Shown here one piece after another: positions 18,458 to 27,661 of a stretch of DNA of 64,000 nucleotides. Each line of letters begins with the position of its first letter. Position 1 is the first letter of the stretch. The stretch is from positions 434,001 through 498,000 of the forward strand of contig JANQPI010000010.1 in assembly GCA_028289585.1 (NCBI GenBank), in the 5' to 3' direction. Made by a program: the position numbers and the translations under genes. The notes under the pieces were generated by a model that saw only the letters and a list, made by a program, of their open reading frames with translations, did no database searches and was not told the DNA's origin. The stretch comes from Candidatus Zixiibacteriota bacterium. GTDB taxonomy: Bacteria; Zixibacteria; MSB-5A5; GN15; FEB-12.

Positions 18458-19726
18458 ATGCTGGACATCAAGCTCATCCGTGAGGCGACCGAACGCGTCA
18501 GTGCCGGTCTTGCCGCCAAGAATACGAACATCGACCTCTCAGTCATTATCTCGGCCGATGCCGAACGACGGCAACTGCTTGGTGAGGTGGAGCGACTGAA
18601 AGCTGAGCGCAATCGGGTCTCCGGTGAAATCGCCCGTAAAAAGAAAGCGAAAGAGGACGCGACCGCCGACATCGAAGCTATGCGAGCTGTCGGTGAGCGG
18701 ATTGCTTCACTCGATGAGCAAGTTCGCAGCGTCGACACAACGTTGCATGCCGATATTGCTCGTCTCCCGAATCTACCTCATGAATCAGCTCCTGTTGGAG
18801 CCGATGCGACGGCCAACGTCGAGGTTCGCACCTGGGGAGAGATCCCGACGTATGATTTTGATGTGAAACCGCATTGGGAGATTGGAACCGAACTGGGGCT
18901 ACTGGATCTGGAAGCGGCCGCGCGCGTATCCGGATCAGGATTCTATGTGTTGACTGGTGATGGTGCTCGGTTAGAGCGAGCTCTCGTCCACTACATGCTC
19001 GATATGCATACGGCCGATGGCTTCACGGAGGTCAAAGTACCGTACATCGTGACGACGGACACGATGTTCGGAACAGGTCAGTTACCGAAGCTGGCTGACG
19101 ACATGTACCACACCGATGCGGATGACATGTGGCTCATTCCAACGGCCGAGGTGCCCGTTACGAATCTCCATCGGGATATGATCATCCCGGCCGATCAGCT
19201 ACCCATCTACTACGTTGCTCACACTCCCTGTTTCCGCCGTGAGGCCGGTGCCGCTGGCGCTGACACACGGGGGATGATTCGGGTGCATCAATTTGACAAA
19301 GTAGAGTTGGTCAAGATTGTTTCACCCGATACGTCATATGACGAGCACGAATCACTAACCGCCCAGGCTGAGAAAGTACTCCAGGGACTCAATCTACCCT
19401 ATCGCGTGCTCAATCTGGCGACAGGCGACCTATCGTTCGCGGCTGCCAAATGTTACGACTTGGAGTTATGGGCGCCGGGAGTCGGCCGCTGGCTGGAAAT
19501 ATCTTCCGTCTCAAACTTTGAGGACTTTCAGGCTCGTCGTATGAAGTGCCGCACGCGTGACACCGACAAGCGTGTTTATCATCCGCACACGCTCAACGGG
19601 TCGGGGCTTGCATTAGCGCGACTCATTCCGGCAATTCTGGAAGTTTATCAGAATGCCGACGGAACCGTTACCATTCCCGAGGTGCTCCGTCCCTGGTTCG
19701 GTGGCCGTACCCGACTCGGTGCATGA
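18458..19726 (+). CDS. serS: Seryl-tRNA synthetase
   Basis: SerRS charges tRNA-Ser (and tRNA-Sec) with serine. The N-terminal coiled-coil arm (about residues 27-105, rich in Glu, Lys and Arg) is followed by the class II catalytic core. Motif 2 is visible as TPCFRREAGAAGADTRGMIR, along with VHQFDKVELVK, and motif 3 as LNGSGLALARLIPAILE. Length (422) is typical. The promoter is nine bases before the ATG. The following kinase gene overlaps the stop as ATGA. Confidence 0.96.
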   Translation: MLDIKLIREATERVSAGLAAKNTNIDLSVIISADAERRQLLGEVERLKAERNRVSGEIARKKKAKEDATADIEAMRAVGERIASLDEQVRSVDTTLHADIARLPNLPHESAPVGADATANVEVRTWGEIPTYDFDVKPHWEIGTELGLLDLEAAARVSGSGFYVLTGDGARLERALVHYMLDMHTADGFTEVKVPYIVTTDTMFGTGQLPKLADDMYHTDADDMWLIPTAEVPVTNLHRDMIIPADQLPIYYVAHTPCFRREAGAAGADTRGMIRVHQFDKVELVKIVSPDTSYDEHESLTAQAEKVLQGLNLPYRVLNLATGDLSFAAAKCYDLELWAPGVGRWLEISSVSNFEDFQARRMKCRTRDTDKRVYHPHTLNGSGLALARLIPAILEVYQNADGTVTIPEVLRPWFGGRTRLGA

Positions 19727-20985
19727 CCGATCATCTTCCGGTCAATTCCCGGTCGGGAGTCTCCCGACTGTACATCGGCAAATCGACACTGCTCAAAGTG
19801 TTCCTGCTCGTCGGTATCGCTGCCGTGTCAGCCTTCTTCATCTGGTTCTCCTTTCGGCTGATCGATGAACTGGAAGAAAACACGCGGCAGCAGGTCGCGC
19901 GCTACGCAGCACTCTGGGAGTTTGCGATCAACCAATCGGGAGCCGGGGCCGAACTGCAGTTCATCTTCGACGAGATCATCGTCAAAGCCACGTTCCCGAT
20001 CATCGTCCTTGACCGTGGCGGCCAGCCGGTACAGTGGCGAAACATCGACCGAATTACTCCCGATCAAACTGATGATCGCTCGCTTGAGTCGCTCCGACGG
20101 ATGGCCGAGAAAATGCGCTCGTCGGGGCGCGTTTTTGAGATTGGGTATGCGGGGGAGACGATCAACTACCTTTGCTATGGTGACCCGGCGATTATTCGGC
20201 AGCTTGAGATCATGCCGTTCATCCAGATTGGCGTTGTCGTTGCCTTCCTGCTCGTCGGCTTAATCGGTTTCCACAATATCCGACGGTCCGAGGAGAGGTT
20301 GATCTGGGTCGGAATGGCCAAAGAGACAGCCCACCAGTTGGGTACACCGATCACGTCGCTGCTGGGCTGGCTGGAGCTTCTCGATCCCAACAATCGAGCC
20401 GAACTGACGACCGGTGAACAGGAAAACCTCCTGCGGGACACGCGCTCCAACATGGCGATTGATGTCCAGCGATTACAGCGGGTGGCAAATCGCTTCGGGC
20501 AAATCGGTTCCGTTCCTGATCTCAAGCCGGGTGATATCAACCAGCTCGTTGCCGAGTCGGTGGCCTACTACCAGCGTCGGCTGCCGTTTGAGGGAAAGGG
20601 GATTGATCTGCAGTCGGACCTTGGGAGCATTCCTGAAGTCAACGTGAATCCCGAGCTCTTCACTTGGGTTCTTGAAAACCTCATCAAGAATGCGTTACAG
20701 GCAGTTGATCCGAAATCAGGCCGTATCCAATTGGCAACGTCAATACATCCGGATCGCGCCATGGTGCGAATCACCGTCAGTGATGACGGTCAGGGGATAC
20801 CCCCGGCGGCCGCGCGGAAGATTTTCCGGCCTGGATTTACGACGAAGACACGCGGATGGGGGTTGGGTCTGACGCTTGTACGACGCATTATTGAGGAGTA
20901 TCACGGAGGCCGTATCACGCTCGTTCGCTCGCGGCCCGGGGATACCGTATTCGAGATCCTCTTACCGACGGCAACTACCAGTTAG
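19723..20985 (+). CDS. porY: PorY-like sensor histidine kinase
   Basis: This 420-residue membrane kinase has two hydrophobic segments (about 24-43 and 166-185) around an extracytoplasmic region. The dimerisation helix follows, with WVGMAKETAHQLGTPI and the phosphoacceptor His204, then the N box ENLIKNALQAVD, G1 VSDDGQGIPP and G2 WGLGLTLVRRI. The sequence AKETAHQLGTPISSL followed by GWLE is, as I recall, the hallmark of PorY, the kinase that in Porphyromonas and relatives works with PorX to control type IX secretion genes. The next gene is a PorX-type regulator, which strongly supports the pairing. It is coupled to serS. Confidence 0.8.
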   Translation: MTDHLPVNSRSGVSRLYIGKSTLLKVFLLVGIAAVSAFFIWFSFRLIDELEENTRQQVARYAALWEFAINQSGAGAELQFIFDEIIVKATFPIIVLDRGGQPVQWRNIDRITPDQTDDRSLESLRRMAEKMRSSGRVFEIGYAGETINYLCYGDPAIIRQLEIMPFIQIGVVVAFLLVGLIGFHNIRRSEERLIWVGMAKETAHQLGTPITSLLGWLELLDPNNRAELTTGEQENLLRDTRSNMAIDVQRLQRVANRFGQIGSVPDLKPGDINQLVAESVAYYQRRLPFEGKGIDLQSDLGSIPEVNVNPELFTWVLENLIKNALQAVDPKSGRIQLATSIHPDRAMVRITVSDDGQGIPPAAARKIFRPGFTTKTRGWGLGLTLVRRIIEEYHGGRITLVRSRPGDTVFEILLPTATTS

Positions 20986-20994
20986 GATCGCACC

Positions 20995-22554
20995 ATGGCT
21001 ACCACTACTGAAACGTATCGCATCCTCTGGGTCGATGATGAGATCGACGCCCTCACGTCGCACATCCGGTTTTTGGAACAGAAGGGCATGTCGGTTCTCG
21101 GCGTGATGTCGGGGGACGATGCTCTCGATGCTATCCAGCGCGAGGTTTTTGATCTTGTCTTGCTCGATGAAATGATGCCGGGGAAAGACGGTCTGACCAC
21201 CCTTGAGGAGATGAAAGAACTCCAGCCGCACTTGCCGGTGGTGATGGTCACCAAGTCTGAAGAGGAGTCATTGATGGAGCAGGCGATCGGGCAGAAAATT
21301 GACGACTATGTCGTCAAGCCGGTCGTACCATCGCAGATCCTGTCGGTCATTAAGCGTCGTTTACAGTCGAAGAAGATTATTGGTTCGTCGTCAATGCAAC
21401 GGTACGTGACCGAGCTCAATCGCTTCAATCAACGATTGTTCGGACCGGTTGAGATGGCCGATTGGTACGAGGCCGCGCGCCTGGTGGCCCAGTGGAACCT
21501 CGACCTTGATGACTCCAACGACGCCGGTCTGATCGAGACCCACGAAACGACGCAAAAGACCTGGAATGGTGAATTCACCAAGTTCGTTACCAGTCAGTAT
21601 CCGAAATGGTTGTCCGGACGAAACCGTCCGGTCATGTCGCCCGATGTCGTAGCCGAATACGTCGTGCCACCCCTTAAACAGAAGAAGTCGGTTCTGTTTC
21701 TGGTCATCGACTGTATGCGCCTCGACCAATGGATGCTCATTGAACCACTCCTGGCTGAATTCTTCCAGATCGAACGGAGCTACTACTGCTCAATTTTGCC
21801 GACGGCAACGCCGTTTGCGCGCAACGCAATTTTTGCCGGTCTCTGGCCGGATGAAATCCACGATGCGTACCCGGACAACTATGCGGAGTTGAACGAGGGT
21901 TCACTCAATCGCATGGAAGATCGACTGCTGCAGGATAATCTCTCTCGGCACGGCGTTCGCCTCGATCGACCTGTGAAGTACGAGAAGATCTTTTCCAATC
22001 GTGAGGGGGACGAGCTCGCCAAGCGAATCGCTGATTATTACGAACAGCCAATGACGGCATTTGTCTTTAACTTTCTGGATATTCTTGCCCACGGTCGTTC
22101 GACCAATGTCATTCTTAAGGAGATTGCGGGGACCGATGCTGCGTTTCGGGCGCTGATGAAGACGTGGTTTACTCATTCGCCGCTCTTTCGCATTCTGAAG
22201 TCCTATGCCCAGCGTGATGTCACGGTTGTGGTTACGTCTGACCACGGGGCAATCCTGTGTCGCCGAGGAACCATGGCGCACGGTCGCAAGTCGACGTCGA
22301 CGAACCTTCGCTACAAGTACGGCGATAATCTTAAAGGCGACAAAGACGATGCGATTCTGGTCAAGAAACCAGGAGCCTGGCGGCTGCCGATGTTCTCTCT
22401 GGCAACCACCTATCTTATCGCCAAGGAAGACTTCTATTTCGTCTACCCGAACAACTATAACGAAATGGTCCGGCAGTTTCAGAACTCGTTCCAGCATGGT
22501 GGCATTTCGCTCGAAGAGATGATCGTGCCAGTTGCGGTTCTGCGCGGGAAGTAA
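20995..22554 (+). CDS. porX: PorX-like response regulator with PglZ phosphoesterase domain
   Basis: The receiver domain (about residues 8-125) reads YRILWVDDEIDALTSHI, the phosphoacceptor is Asp58 (LVLLDEMMPG), and VVMVTKSEEESLMEQAIG and VKPVVPSQIL match the PorX receiver closely. A long linker leads to a PglZ/alkaline-phosphatase-fold domain (about 235-519) with LFLVIDCMRLDQW, ILPTATPFARNAIFAG and VVVTSDHGAI, which supply metal and catalytic residues. At 519 residues it is the size of known PorX. PorX links the PorY signal to expression of T9SS components. The gene lies nine bases after porY; in P. gingivalis the two genes are unlinked. Confidence 0.86.
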   Translation: MATTTETYRILWVDDEIDALTSHIRFLEQKGMSVLGVMSGDDALDAIQREVFDLVLLDEMMPGKDGLTTLEEMKELQPHLPVVMVTKSEEESLMEQAIGQKIDDYVVKPVVPSQILSVIKRRLQSKKIIGSSSMQRYVTELNRFNQRLFGPVEMADWYEAARLVAQWNLDLDDSNDAGLIETHETTQKTWNGEFTKFVTSQYPKWLSGRNRPVMSPDVVAEYVVPPLKQKKSVLFLVIDCMRLDQWMLIEPLLAEFFQIERSYYCSILPTATPFARNAIFAGLWPDEIHDAYPDNYAELNEGSLNRMEDRLLQDNLSRHGVRLDRPVKYEKIFSNREGDELAKRIADYYEQPMTAFVFNFLDILAHGRSTNVILKEIAGTDAAFRALMKTWFTHSPLFRILKSYAQRDVTVVVTSDHGAILCRRGTMAHGRKSTSTNLRYKYGDNLKGDKDDAILVKKPGAWRLPMFSLATTYLIAKEDFYFVYPNNYNEMVRQFQNSFQHGGISLEEMIVPVAVLRGK

Positions 22555-22558
22555 GCAC

Positions 22559-22993
22559 GTGCGGATTCTGGAAGTCGTATCCCATAGCGAGACCGAAACC
22601 GAAGCGTTGGCCGCCAAGCTGGCGCGATCGTTTGTTTCCGGTGAGGTCGTTCTTTTGCGCGGTGACCTGGGGAGTGGTAAAACAACCTTCGTACGTGGGC
22701 TCGCTGCCGAACTCGGGTACGATCCGAACCGGGTGTCGTCCCCCAGCTACACGATTGTTAACGAGTACCGATCGGAACCGCCCGTCTATCACTTCGACCT
22801 CTATCGTATGAATGACCCGAGTGAGTTACATGAGATCGGCTGGGATGATTACCTGAGCCGCAACGGAATCCTGCTGGTTGAGTGGGGAGAACGAGCTGCT
22901 CCCAAGCTACCGTCGCAGTTTTATGTCATCGACTTTCGAATTCTCTCAGATTCGGAACGTCGAATCCAGATATCTCGCATGGAGAGTGAGTAA
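22559..22993 (+). CDS. tsaE: tRNA t6A synthesis ATPase TsaE
   Basis: TsaE is the ATPase that cycles the TsaB-TsaD complex making t6A37 in ANN-decoding tRNAs. The Walker A motif LLRGDLGSGKTTFVRGLA, the SPSYTIVNEY switch, and YHFDLYRMNDPSELHEIGWDDYL are all diagnostic. I start it at GTG 22559, four bases after the porX stop; a frame back to 22532 lies in porX. It overlaps tsaB by one base (TAATG). Confidence 0.93.
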   Translation: MRILEVVSHSETETEALAAKLARSFVSGEVVLLRGDLGSGKTTFVRGLAAELGYDPNRVSSPSYTIVNEYRSEPPVYHFDLYRMNDPSELHEIGWDDYLSRNGILLVEWGERAAPKLPSQFYVIDFRILSDSERRIQISRMESE

Positions 22994-23670
22994 TGTCCGG
23001 TTCGTTTAACAATCTCCTCGCGGTCGATACCGCCGAACGTCAGTTGAAGCTGGCTGTTTCTTTTGGTGGCGATCGGCTTGTGCAGGCTGTCGAACCGGTG
23101 ATGAAGTCACACGGTCAGATCCTCCTGAAAAAGATTAGCGACTTGCTATCGAGTGCCAATGTGAGATTAGATCAGTTGGAGGCATTGATCGTTGGCATCG
23201 GGCCAGGCTCATTTACCGGGCTGCGAATCGGTGTCGCTGCGGTTAAGGGGATGGCTACTGCTCTCGATCTGCCGGTTATTGGCATCGATCGTTTTTCCCT
23301 GCTGGCCGCACGCCGGTCGCCAGATGATTCTCCGGTGGTAGCGTGGGAGCCGCATACGAGAGAGGAAGCAACGGTAGCGCGAATCGACGGTGACCTGATC
23401 GTTGACGGATCGATTCAACTGTTACCGCACACGCAACTGGAAACGTACCTGGCCGGTGCCGAATTGGTCGGACTCGCGTCCAATCCCGCTCCCATTGTCG
23501 AGGCTCTCGGAATAACCGTTCCCGTATCAACCGCCGACTTTGCTCCCGCCGAGTTCATTGCGCTCGGGCGCACCCAACTTCTGGCCGGTCACGTCGCTGA
23601 CTTGGCCGCGCTGGAACCTCTGTATGTCGAAAAGTCTACCGCCGAACGTCGACTTGCTCGCAACTCATAA
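22993..23670 (+). CDS. tsaB: tRNA t6A synthesis protein TsaB
   Basis: TsaB is the partner of TsaD in t6A synthesis. The N-terminal ASKHA-fold strand LAVDTAERQLKLAV, the helix SHGQILLKKI, and the signature IGPGSFTGLRIGVAAVKGMA are clear. Length (225) is usual. tsaD is not in the window. The gene overlaps rimI by 47 bases in a different frame. Confidence 0.92.
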   Translation: MSGSFNNLLAVDTAERQLKLAVSFGGDRLVQAVEPVMKSHGQILLKKISDLLSSANVRLDQLEALIVGIGPGSFTGLRIGVAAVKGMATALDLPVIGIDRFSLLAARRSPDDSPVVAWEPHTREEATVARIDGDLIVDGSIQLLPHTQLETYLAGAELVGLASNPAPIVEALGITVPVSTADFAPAEFIALGRTQLLAGHVADLAALEPLYVEKSTAERRLARNS

Positions 23671-24145
23671 GTGGCCCGATGGTCTTGAGATTCGACCGTT
23701 TACCGCTGATGATCTCGCCACGATTGTGTCGCTGGAACAGGCGATCTTTTCCGATCCGTGGCCGTCATCGACCTTTGACGATCTCCTGACGGAGGAAGAC
23801 TGGGGTGGCTATGTCGCTGTGCGAGCCGAGAGGATTGTCGGGTACACCTGCTATCTCATTGGCTTTGAGGAACTTCACCTGGCCAATTTGGCCGTGGTCC
23901 CGGACGAACGCCGGAAACATGTTGCCCACCGATTGACCGACCATATCTTGGCAACGGCTCGGGCATACGGTCTGCCGACCGTGCTGCTGGAGGTGCGTGA
24001 CTCCAATCACGACGCGCGGGCATTCTACGAACGTCTCGGATTCACGGTGCTCTACCGGCGGCCACGGTATTACCACAGTCCGATGGAAGATGCGCTGGTA
24101 ATGACGATCGCTGTTTCGTCTACCGACCCCGAGCTGGAAGGGTAG
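23624..24145 (+). CDS. rimI: RimI-like N-alpha-acetyltransferase (GNAT family)
   Basis: RimI acetylates the N-terminus of ribosomal protein S18 and often travels with tsaB and tsaE. The product (173 residues from ATG 23624) has LEQAIFSDPWPSSTF near the start, LANLAVVPDERRKHVAHRLTD as the acetyl-CoA loop (the usual Gly-rich pattern is altered here to RRKHVA), VLLEVRDSNHDARAFYERLGF, and RPRYYHSPMEDALVM at the end. TTG 23651 is a possible later start that would shrink the overlap with tsaB. The altered acetyl-CoA loop is the one unusual point. Confidence 0.87.
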   Translation: MSKSLPPNVDLLATHKWPDGLEIRPFTADDLATIVSLEQAIFSDPWPSSTFDDLLTEEDWGGYVAVRAERIVGYTCYLIGFEELHLANLAVVPDERRKHVAHRLTDHILATARAYGLPTVLLEVRDSNHDARAFYERLGFTVLYRRPRYYHSPMEDALVMTIAVSSTDPELEG

Positions 24146-24148
24146 CAG

Positions 24149-24991
24149 ATGGAGTGGTTCCGCAAGTCTAAGACGGGCCTCGACGCACAGCAGAAAGTCA
24201 ATATTCCTGAGGGACTCTGGACAAAGTGTCCGTCGTGTGGCGAGATTGTCTATAGCAAGAAGATGGAGGACCTGTTATGGGTCTGTCCCAGTTGCAGCTA
24301 CCATTTCCGCATTTCGAGTCGCAAGTACATTCAGATTATCCTCGACGACGGTCGCCTGGAAGAATTTGACGGCAACCTCTTCAGTGCCGACCCACTGAAA
24401 TTCAAAGATTCGAAGAAGTACCCCGACCGCCTCAAGGCAGCTAATGCCAAGGCCGGCAATACAGAGGGCTTGATTGCTGGCCTGGGCGAGGTTAACGCAA
24501 TTCCAGTTTCGTTTGCGATTATGGACTTCGCATTCATCGGGGGGTCAATGGGTTCGGTCGTTGGAGAAAAGGTAGCCCGTGCCATTGAACGTGCGATCGA
24601 GCGTCATCTGCCGCTGATCGTGGTCTCCTGTTCCGGAGGCGCCCGCATGCAGGAAGGGATCCTGTCCTTGATGCAGATGGCAAAGACCTCGGGGCTGTTG
24701 GCGCGTCTGGCACAACAAGGTCTGCCGTATATCTCGGTGCTTACCAATCCGACCACCGCCGGTGTTATGGCTTCGTATGCGTCGTTGGGAGATGTGATCA
24801 TTGCCGAGCCGAAAGCCCTCCTTGGATTCGCCGGTCCGCGAGTTATTCGGCAGACAATCGGGCAGGATCTACCAGAAGGGTTTCAATCATCGGAATTCTT
24901 TCGCGAGAAGGGATTTCTCGACAAAGTGGTCGAACGAAAAGATCTGCGTTCCACGCTGACCCTGCTCCTGCAGTACATGACCGGACGATAA
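24149..24991 (+). CDS. accD: Acetyl-CoA carboxylase carboxyltransferase subunit beta
   Basis: AccD is half of the carboxyltransferase that makes malonyl-CoA for fatty acid synthesis. A four-cysteine zinc ribbon lies at about residues 28-51 (CPSCGEIVY and CPSCSYHF). The crotonase-like core contains DFAFIGGSMGSVVGEK, SCSGGARMQEGILSLMQM, TNPTTAGVMASYASLGD and GFAGPRVIRQT. Length (280) is normal. GGAAGGG stands about eight bases before the ATG. folC begins right after the stop. Confidence 0.95.
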   Translation: MEWFRKSKTGLDAQQKVNIPEGLWTKCPSCGEIVYSKKMEDLLWVCPSCSYHFRISSRKYIQIILDDGRLEEFDGNLFSADPLKFKDSKKYPDRLKAANAKAGNTEGLIAGLGEVNAIPVSFAIMDFAFIGGSMGSVVGEKVARAIERAIERHLPLIVVSCSGGARMQEGILSLMQMAKTSGLLARLAQQGLPYISVLTNPTTAGVMASYASLGDVIIAEPKALLGFAGPRVIRQTIGQDLPEGFQSSEFFREKGFLDKVVERKDLRSTLTLLLQYMTGR

Positions 24992-24994
24992 CAA

Positions 24995-26281
24995 CTGTCA
25001 CCCCGCTCGTACGCCTCATATCGATCTGCCGAACGGTGGATTCTCTCCCGTGAATTCTTTGGCCTCAAACTGGGTCTGGACAATATCACGCAATTCCTGG
25101 ACTCGATTAACCGGCCACAGGATCGCTACGCAACGATCCACATCGCGGGTACCAACGGGAAAGGATCGACAACCGCCATGCTGGCGCGTGTGCTTTCTGC
25201 TGCTGGCTATCGGTGCGGAATGTACACATCGCCGCACCTGGTAACACTTCGCGAACGCGTGCGTGTCGACGGACGTCCGATTCCGGAACGATCAGTGACC
25301 GCCTTTGTCAATCGTCATCGTTCCGAGATGGCTCGTCGGAAACTGTCATTTTTTGAAGTCATGACAGCGATGGCATTCGAGCACTTCTCCCGCCGTCAGG
25401 TCGACATCGCTGTGATCGAGGTCGGTTTGGGCGGGCGGCTCGACGCCACCAATGTACTGACACCCGAACTGACCATGACCACCGATATCAGTTACGATCA
25501 TGTCGAGATACTCGGACCGACCCTGAAGCATATTGCTCGCGAGAAAGCCGGCATCATTAAACCTGGAGTACCTCACCTGATGGCTCCCCTGCCGAGCGAG
25601 GCAGCGTCGGTGGTTCGCGATACCGTTCGGCAGCGAAAGGCATCGCTTGTTGCTGTCACACCGAAGCAGTTATCGGTTGATCTCGTGGCCAACCGGGTCG
25701 GTTGGTCACCGAACGGCGTTCGTCCACAGACGTATCGCTCTTCACTGCTGGGGAAGCATCAGCTCAGAAACGCGGGTTTGGCGATCGCGGCACTTGAGAC
25801 ATTGCGAAGTCGGGGGTGGAAGATCCCCATGGCTTCGATTCGTGAGGGCCTGGCGTCAATCGACTGGCCCGGACGCTTCCAGATCATCGATCGACCCGAG
25901 GGGCCAATCGTTCTCGACGTAGGCCATAATCCGGGTGGATCGGCTGCCTTCGCCGAGACTTGGCGCCGTCGGTTCGGTTTGACACCAACTGGTCTGCTCA
26001 TCCTCGGACTCGTCAAACGTAAAGATCACCAGCGCATTATCACATCGCTTGCCCCCTGTTTCCGGGAGGTGATACTAGCGCCAGCGGCGACTCGTCGCTC
26101 GTTATCGCCGGAAGAATTGCAGGGATATGGCGAGTGGGAGGAGACACCGGTGTCGACGGCGGGTTCGCTACGGACAGCCTGGCGACGGGCATCGCGCCGC
26201 CGGATTTCGGGTGAGCCGATCGCGGTAGTCGGTTCACACTACCTTGTCGGAGAGTGGCTCTCTCATCACCGTCGCTGGTAA
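24995..26281 (+). CDS. folC: Folylpolyglutamate / dihydrofolate synthase FolC
   Basis: FolC adds glutamate to folates. Essential N-terminal motifs lie before the first ATG of this frame (25178): the frame reads FFGLKLGLDNITQFL and then HIAGTNGKGSTTAML, the conserved P-loop. The open frame begins directly after the accD stop and contains no ATG, GTG or TTG before the P-loop. The best initiator is CTG at 24995; ATT at 25040 is a poorer option. Later motifs are YTSPHLVTLRERV, EVGLGGRLDATNV, the carbamylated-Lys region HIAREKAGIIK and VLDVGHNPGG. The C-terminal end is typical. The start is uncertain; the identity is not. Confidence 0.88.
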   Translation: MSPRSYASYRSAERWILSREFFGLKLGLDNITQFLDSINRPQDRYATIHIAGTNGKGSTTAMLARVLSAAGYRCGMYTSPHLVTLRERVRVDGRPIPERSVTAFVNRHRSEMARRKLSFFEVMTAMAFEHFSRRQVDIAVIEVGLGGRLDATNVLTPELTMTTDISYDHVEILGPTLKHIAREKAGIIKPGVPHLMAPLPSEAASVVRDTVRQRKASLVAVTPKQLSVDLVANRVGWSPNGVRPQTYRSSLLGKHQLRNAGLAIAALETLRSRGWKIPMASIREGLASIDWPGRFQIIDRPEGPIVLDVGHNPGGSAAFAETWRRRFGLTPTGLLILGLVKRKDHQRIITSLAPCFREVILAPAATRRSLSPEELQGYGEWEETPVSTAGSLRTAWRRASRRRISGEPIAVVGSHYLVGEWLSHHRRW

Positions 26282-26323
26282 GCCTCTAGTTGCGCCCTCG
26301 ACCCGAATGACGTAGCGATACGT

Positions 26324-27661
26324 ATGGCGGAGAACCCCCGGGAAAGTCGCGATGCCGCTCAGATCGCGTCGCTGGAAGAGGAACTAGCGAGCAAGGTCGA
26401 GCAGTTGTCGGTAGTCAATCGACAACTCAAGCGGAAGATCTTCGACCTCTATACCGTCTTTGAAATCAGCCGCAACATCAATGCTGTCCTCGACTCCGAG
26501 ACGCTGCTCGAGAGTTTTGTCTTCACCTGCCTCGGCCAGGTTGCAGCCGGCAAAGGGGCGATCTGGCTTCGCGATGAACCGTCCGCAGACCACTTCGCAC
26601 TGGTCCACGCTAAAGGATCCGGAACCTTACCACCACCGACCCACCGCTTTGCGATCGCACCGGCACTGGCCGATCATCTGACTCGACTCAATCGTCCGGT
26701 GCCGCTTGATGGCACCACTCAGCAGATGGCCGGTACGGCCGTGCAGGAAATCTTCCGCATGTTTCCTGGTGGTGTTCTCGTTCCGTTGATCTACAAGTCA
26801 AGGCTTACCGGTCTCTTCCTGTTAGGCGACAAACTGGCTGGTGACCATTTTACCGCGGATGATCTGGAGTTTCTCGCTGTCCTTGCCAACCAGATAGCGG
26901 TTGCTATTGAGAATGCACTCCTCTTCGAAAGCGAGACCCGGGCCGTCCGTCTGCTCCGGGAAACCCAACAGCAACTTGTGCAGACAGAAAAGCTTGCCGC
27001 GCTCGGCGATATGTCCGCGCGAGTCGCTCACGAGATTAACAATCCTCTCGGTATCATTAAGAACTATCTGCTGTTGATTCGCCGAGCCGCTGATGATGAT
27101 GCCGCGATTGGCGACTACGCCTCAACCGTGGGGCAAGAGATTGATCGAATCGCCGGCATTGTCCGACAGCTTCTGGCGTTCCACCGTCCGCAGGCGACCC
27201 AGATGCTGCCGTTTGATCTCATTCCGGTGCTCGACTCAATTGTCGACCTGATGGCTCGCCCGTTGGCGGCGCAGCGGATCGAACTCAAGCGAGATTATAC
27301 CGGTCCCGCTATCCTCAAAGGCGCTTCGGAACAACTCAAGCAGGTGTTCCTCAACATCATTATCAACGCTCGCGACGCCATGCCTCAGGGCGGCGAACTT
27401 CGCATCGGCTTGGAGCATCGTGGCGATGTGGTACGCGTGGCCTTCCACGATACAGGACCGGGTATACCCGCCGATATCATTCCTAAGATCTTCGAACCGT
27501 TCTTCACGACCAAAGATCGAGACAAGGGGACCGGGTTGGGCCTGTCGGTTTGCTACGGTATCATCAAGAGTCACGGCGGAGCGATTGCATTTCGCAACAC
27601 CGAGACGGGCGGCTGTTTTGACATCGACCTTCCCCTGACTCCGTCGGAGGAGTCATCCTGA
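26324..27661 (+). CDS. Soluble GAF-domain sensor histidine kinase
   Basis: This 445-residue kinase has no membrane segment. A coiled coil (about 12-40, [14 protein letters not shown]...) precedes a GAF domain (about 55-205). The kinase core contains [20 protein letters not shown] with His236, the N box [28 protein letters not shown] and GTGLGLSV. This core resembles NtrB-type kinases that partner sigma-54 activators, and a sigma-54 activator lies two genes downstream. The stop overlaps the next gene by one base (TGATG). A weak promoter with TTGCGC at 26290 may lie upstream. The signal sensed cannot be read from the sequence. Confidence 0.85.
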   Translation: MAENPRESRDAAQIASLEEELASKVEQLSVVNRQLKRKIFDLYTVFEISRNINAVLDSETLLESFVFTCLGQVAAGKGAIWLRDEPSADHFALVHAKGSGTLPPPTHRFAIAPALADHLTRLNRPVPLDGTTQQMAGTAVQEIFRMFPGGVLVPLIYKSRLTGLFLLGDKLAGDHFTADDLEFLAVLANQIAVAIENALLFESETRAVRLLRETQQQLVQTEKLAALGDMSARVAHEINNPLGIIKNYLLLIRRAADDDAAIGDYASTVGQEIDRIAGIVRQLLAFHRPQATQMLPFDLIPVLDSIVDLMARPLAAQRIELKRDYTGPAILKGASEQLKQVFLNIIINARDAMPQGGELRIGLEHRGDVVRVAFHDTGPGIPADIIPKIFEPFFTTKDRDKGTGLGLSVCYGIIKSHGGAIAFRNTETGGCFDIDLPLTPSEESS

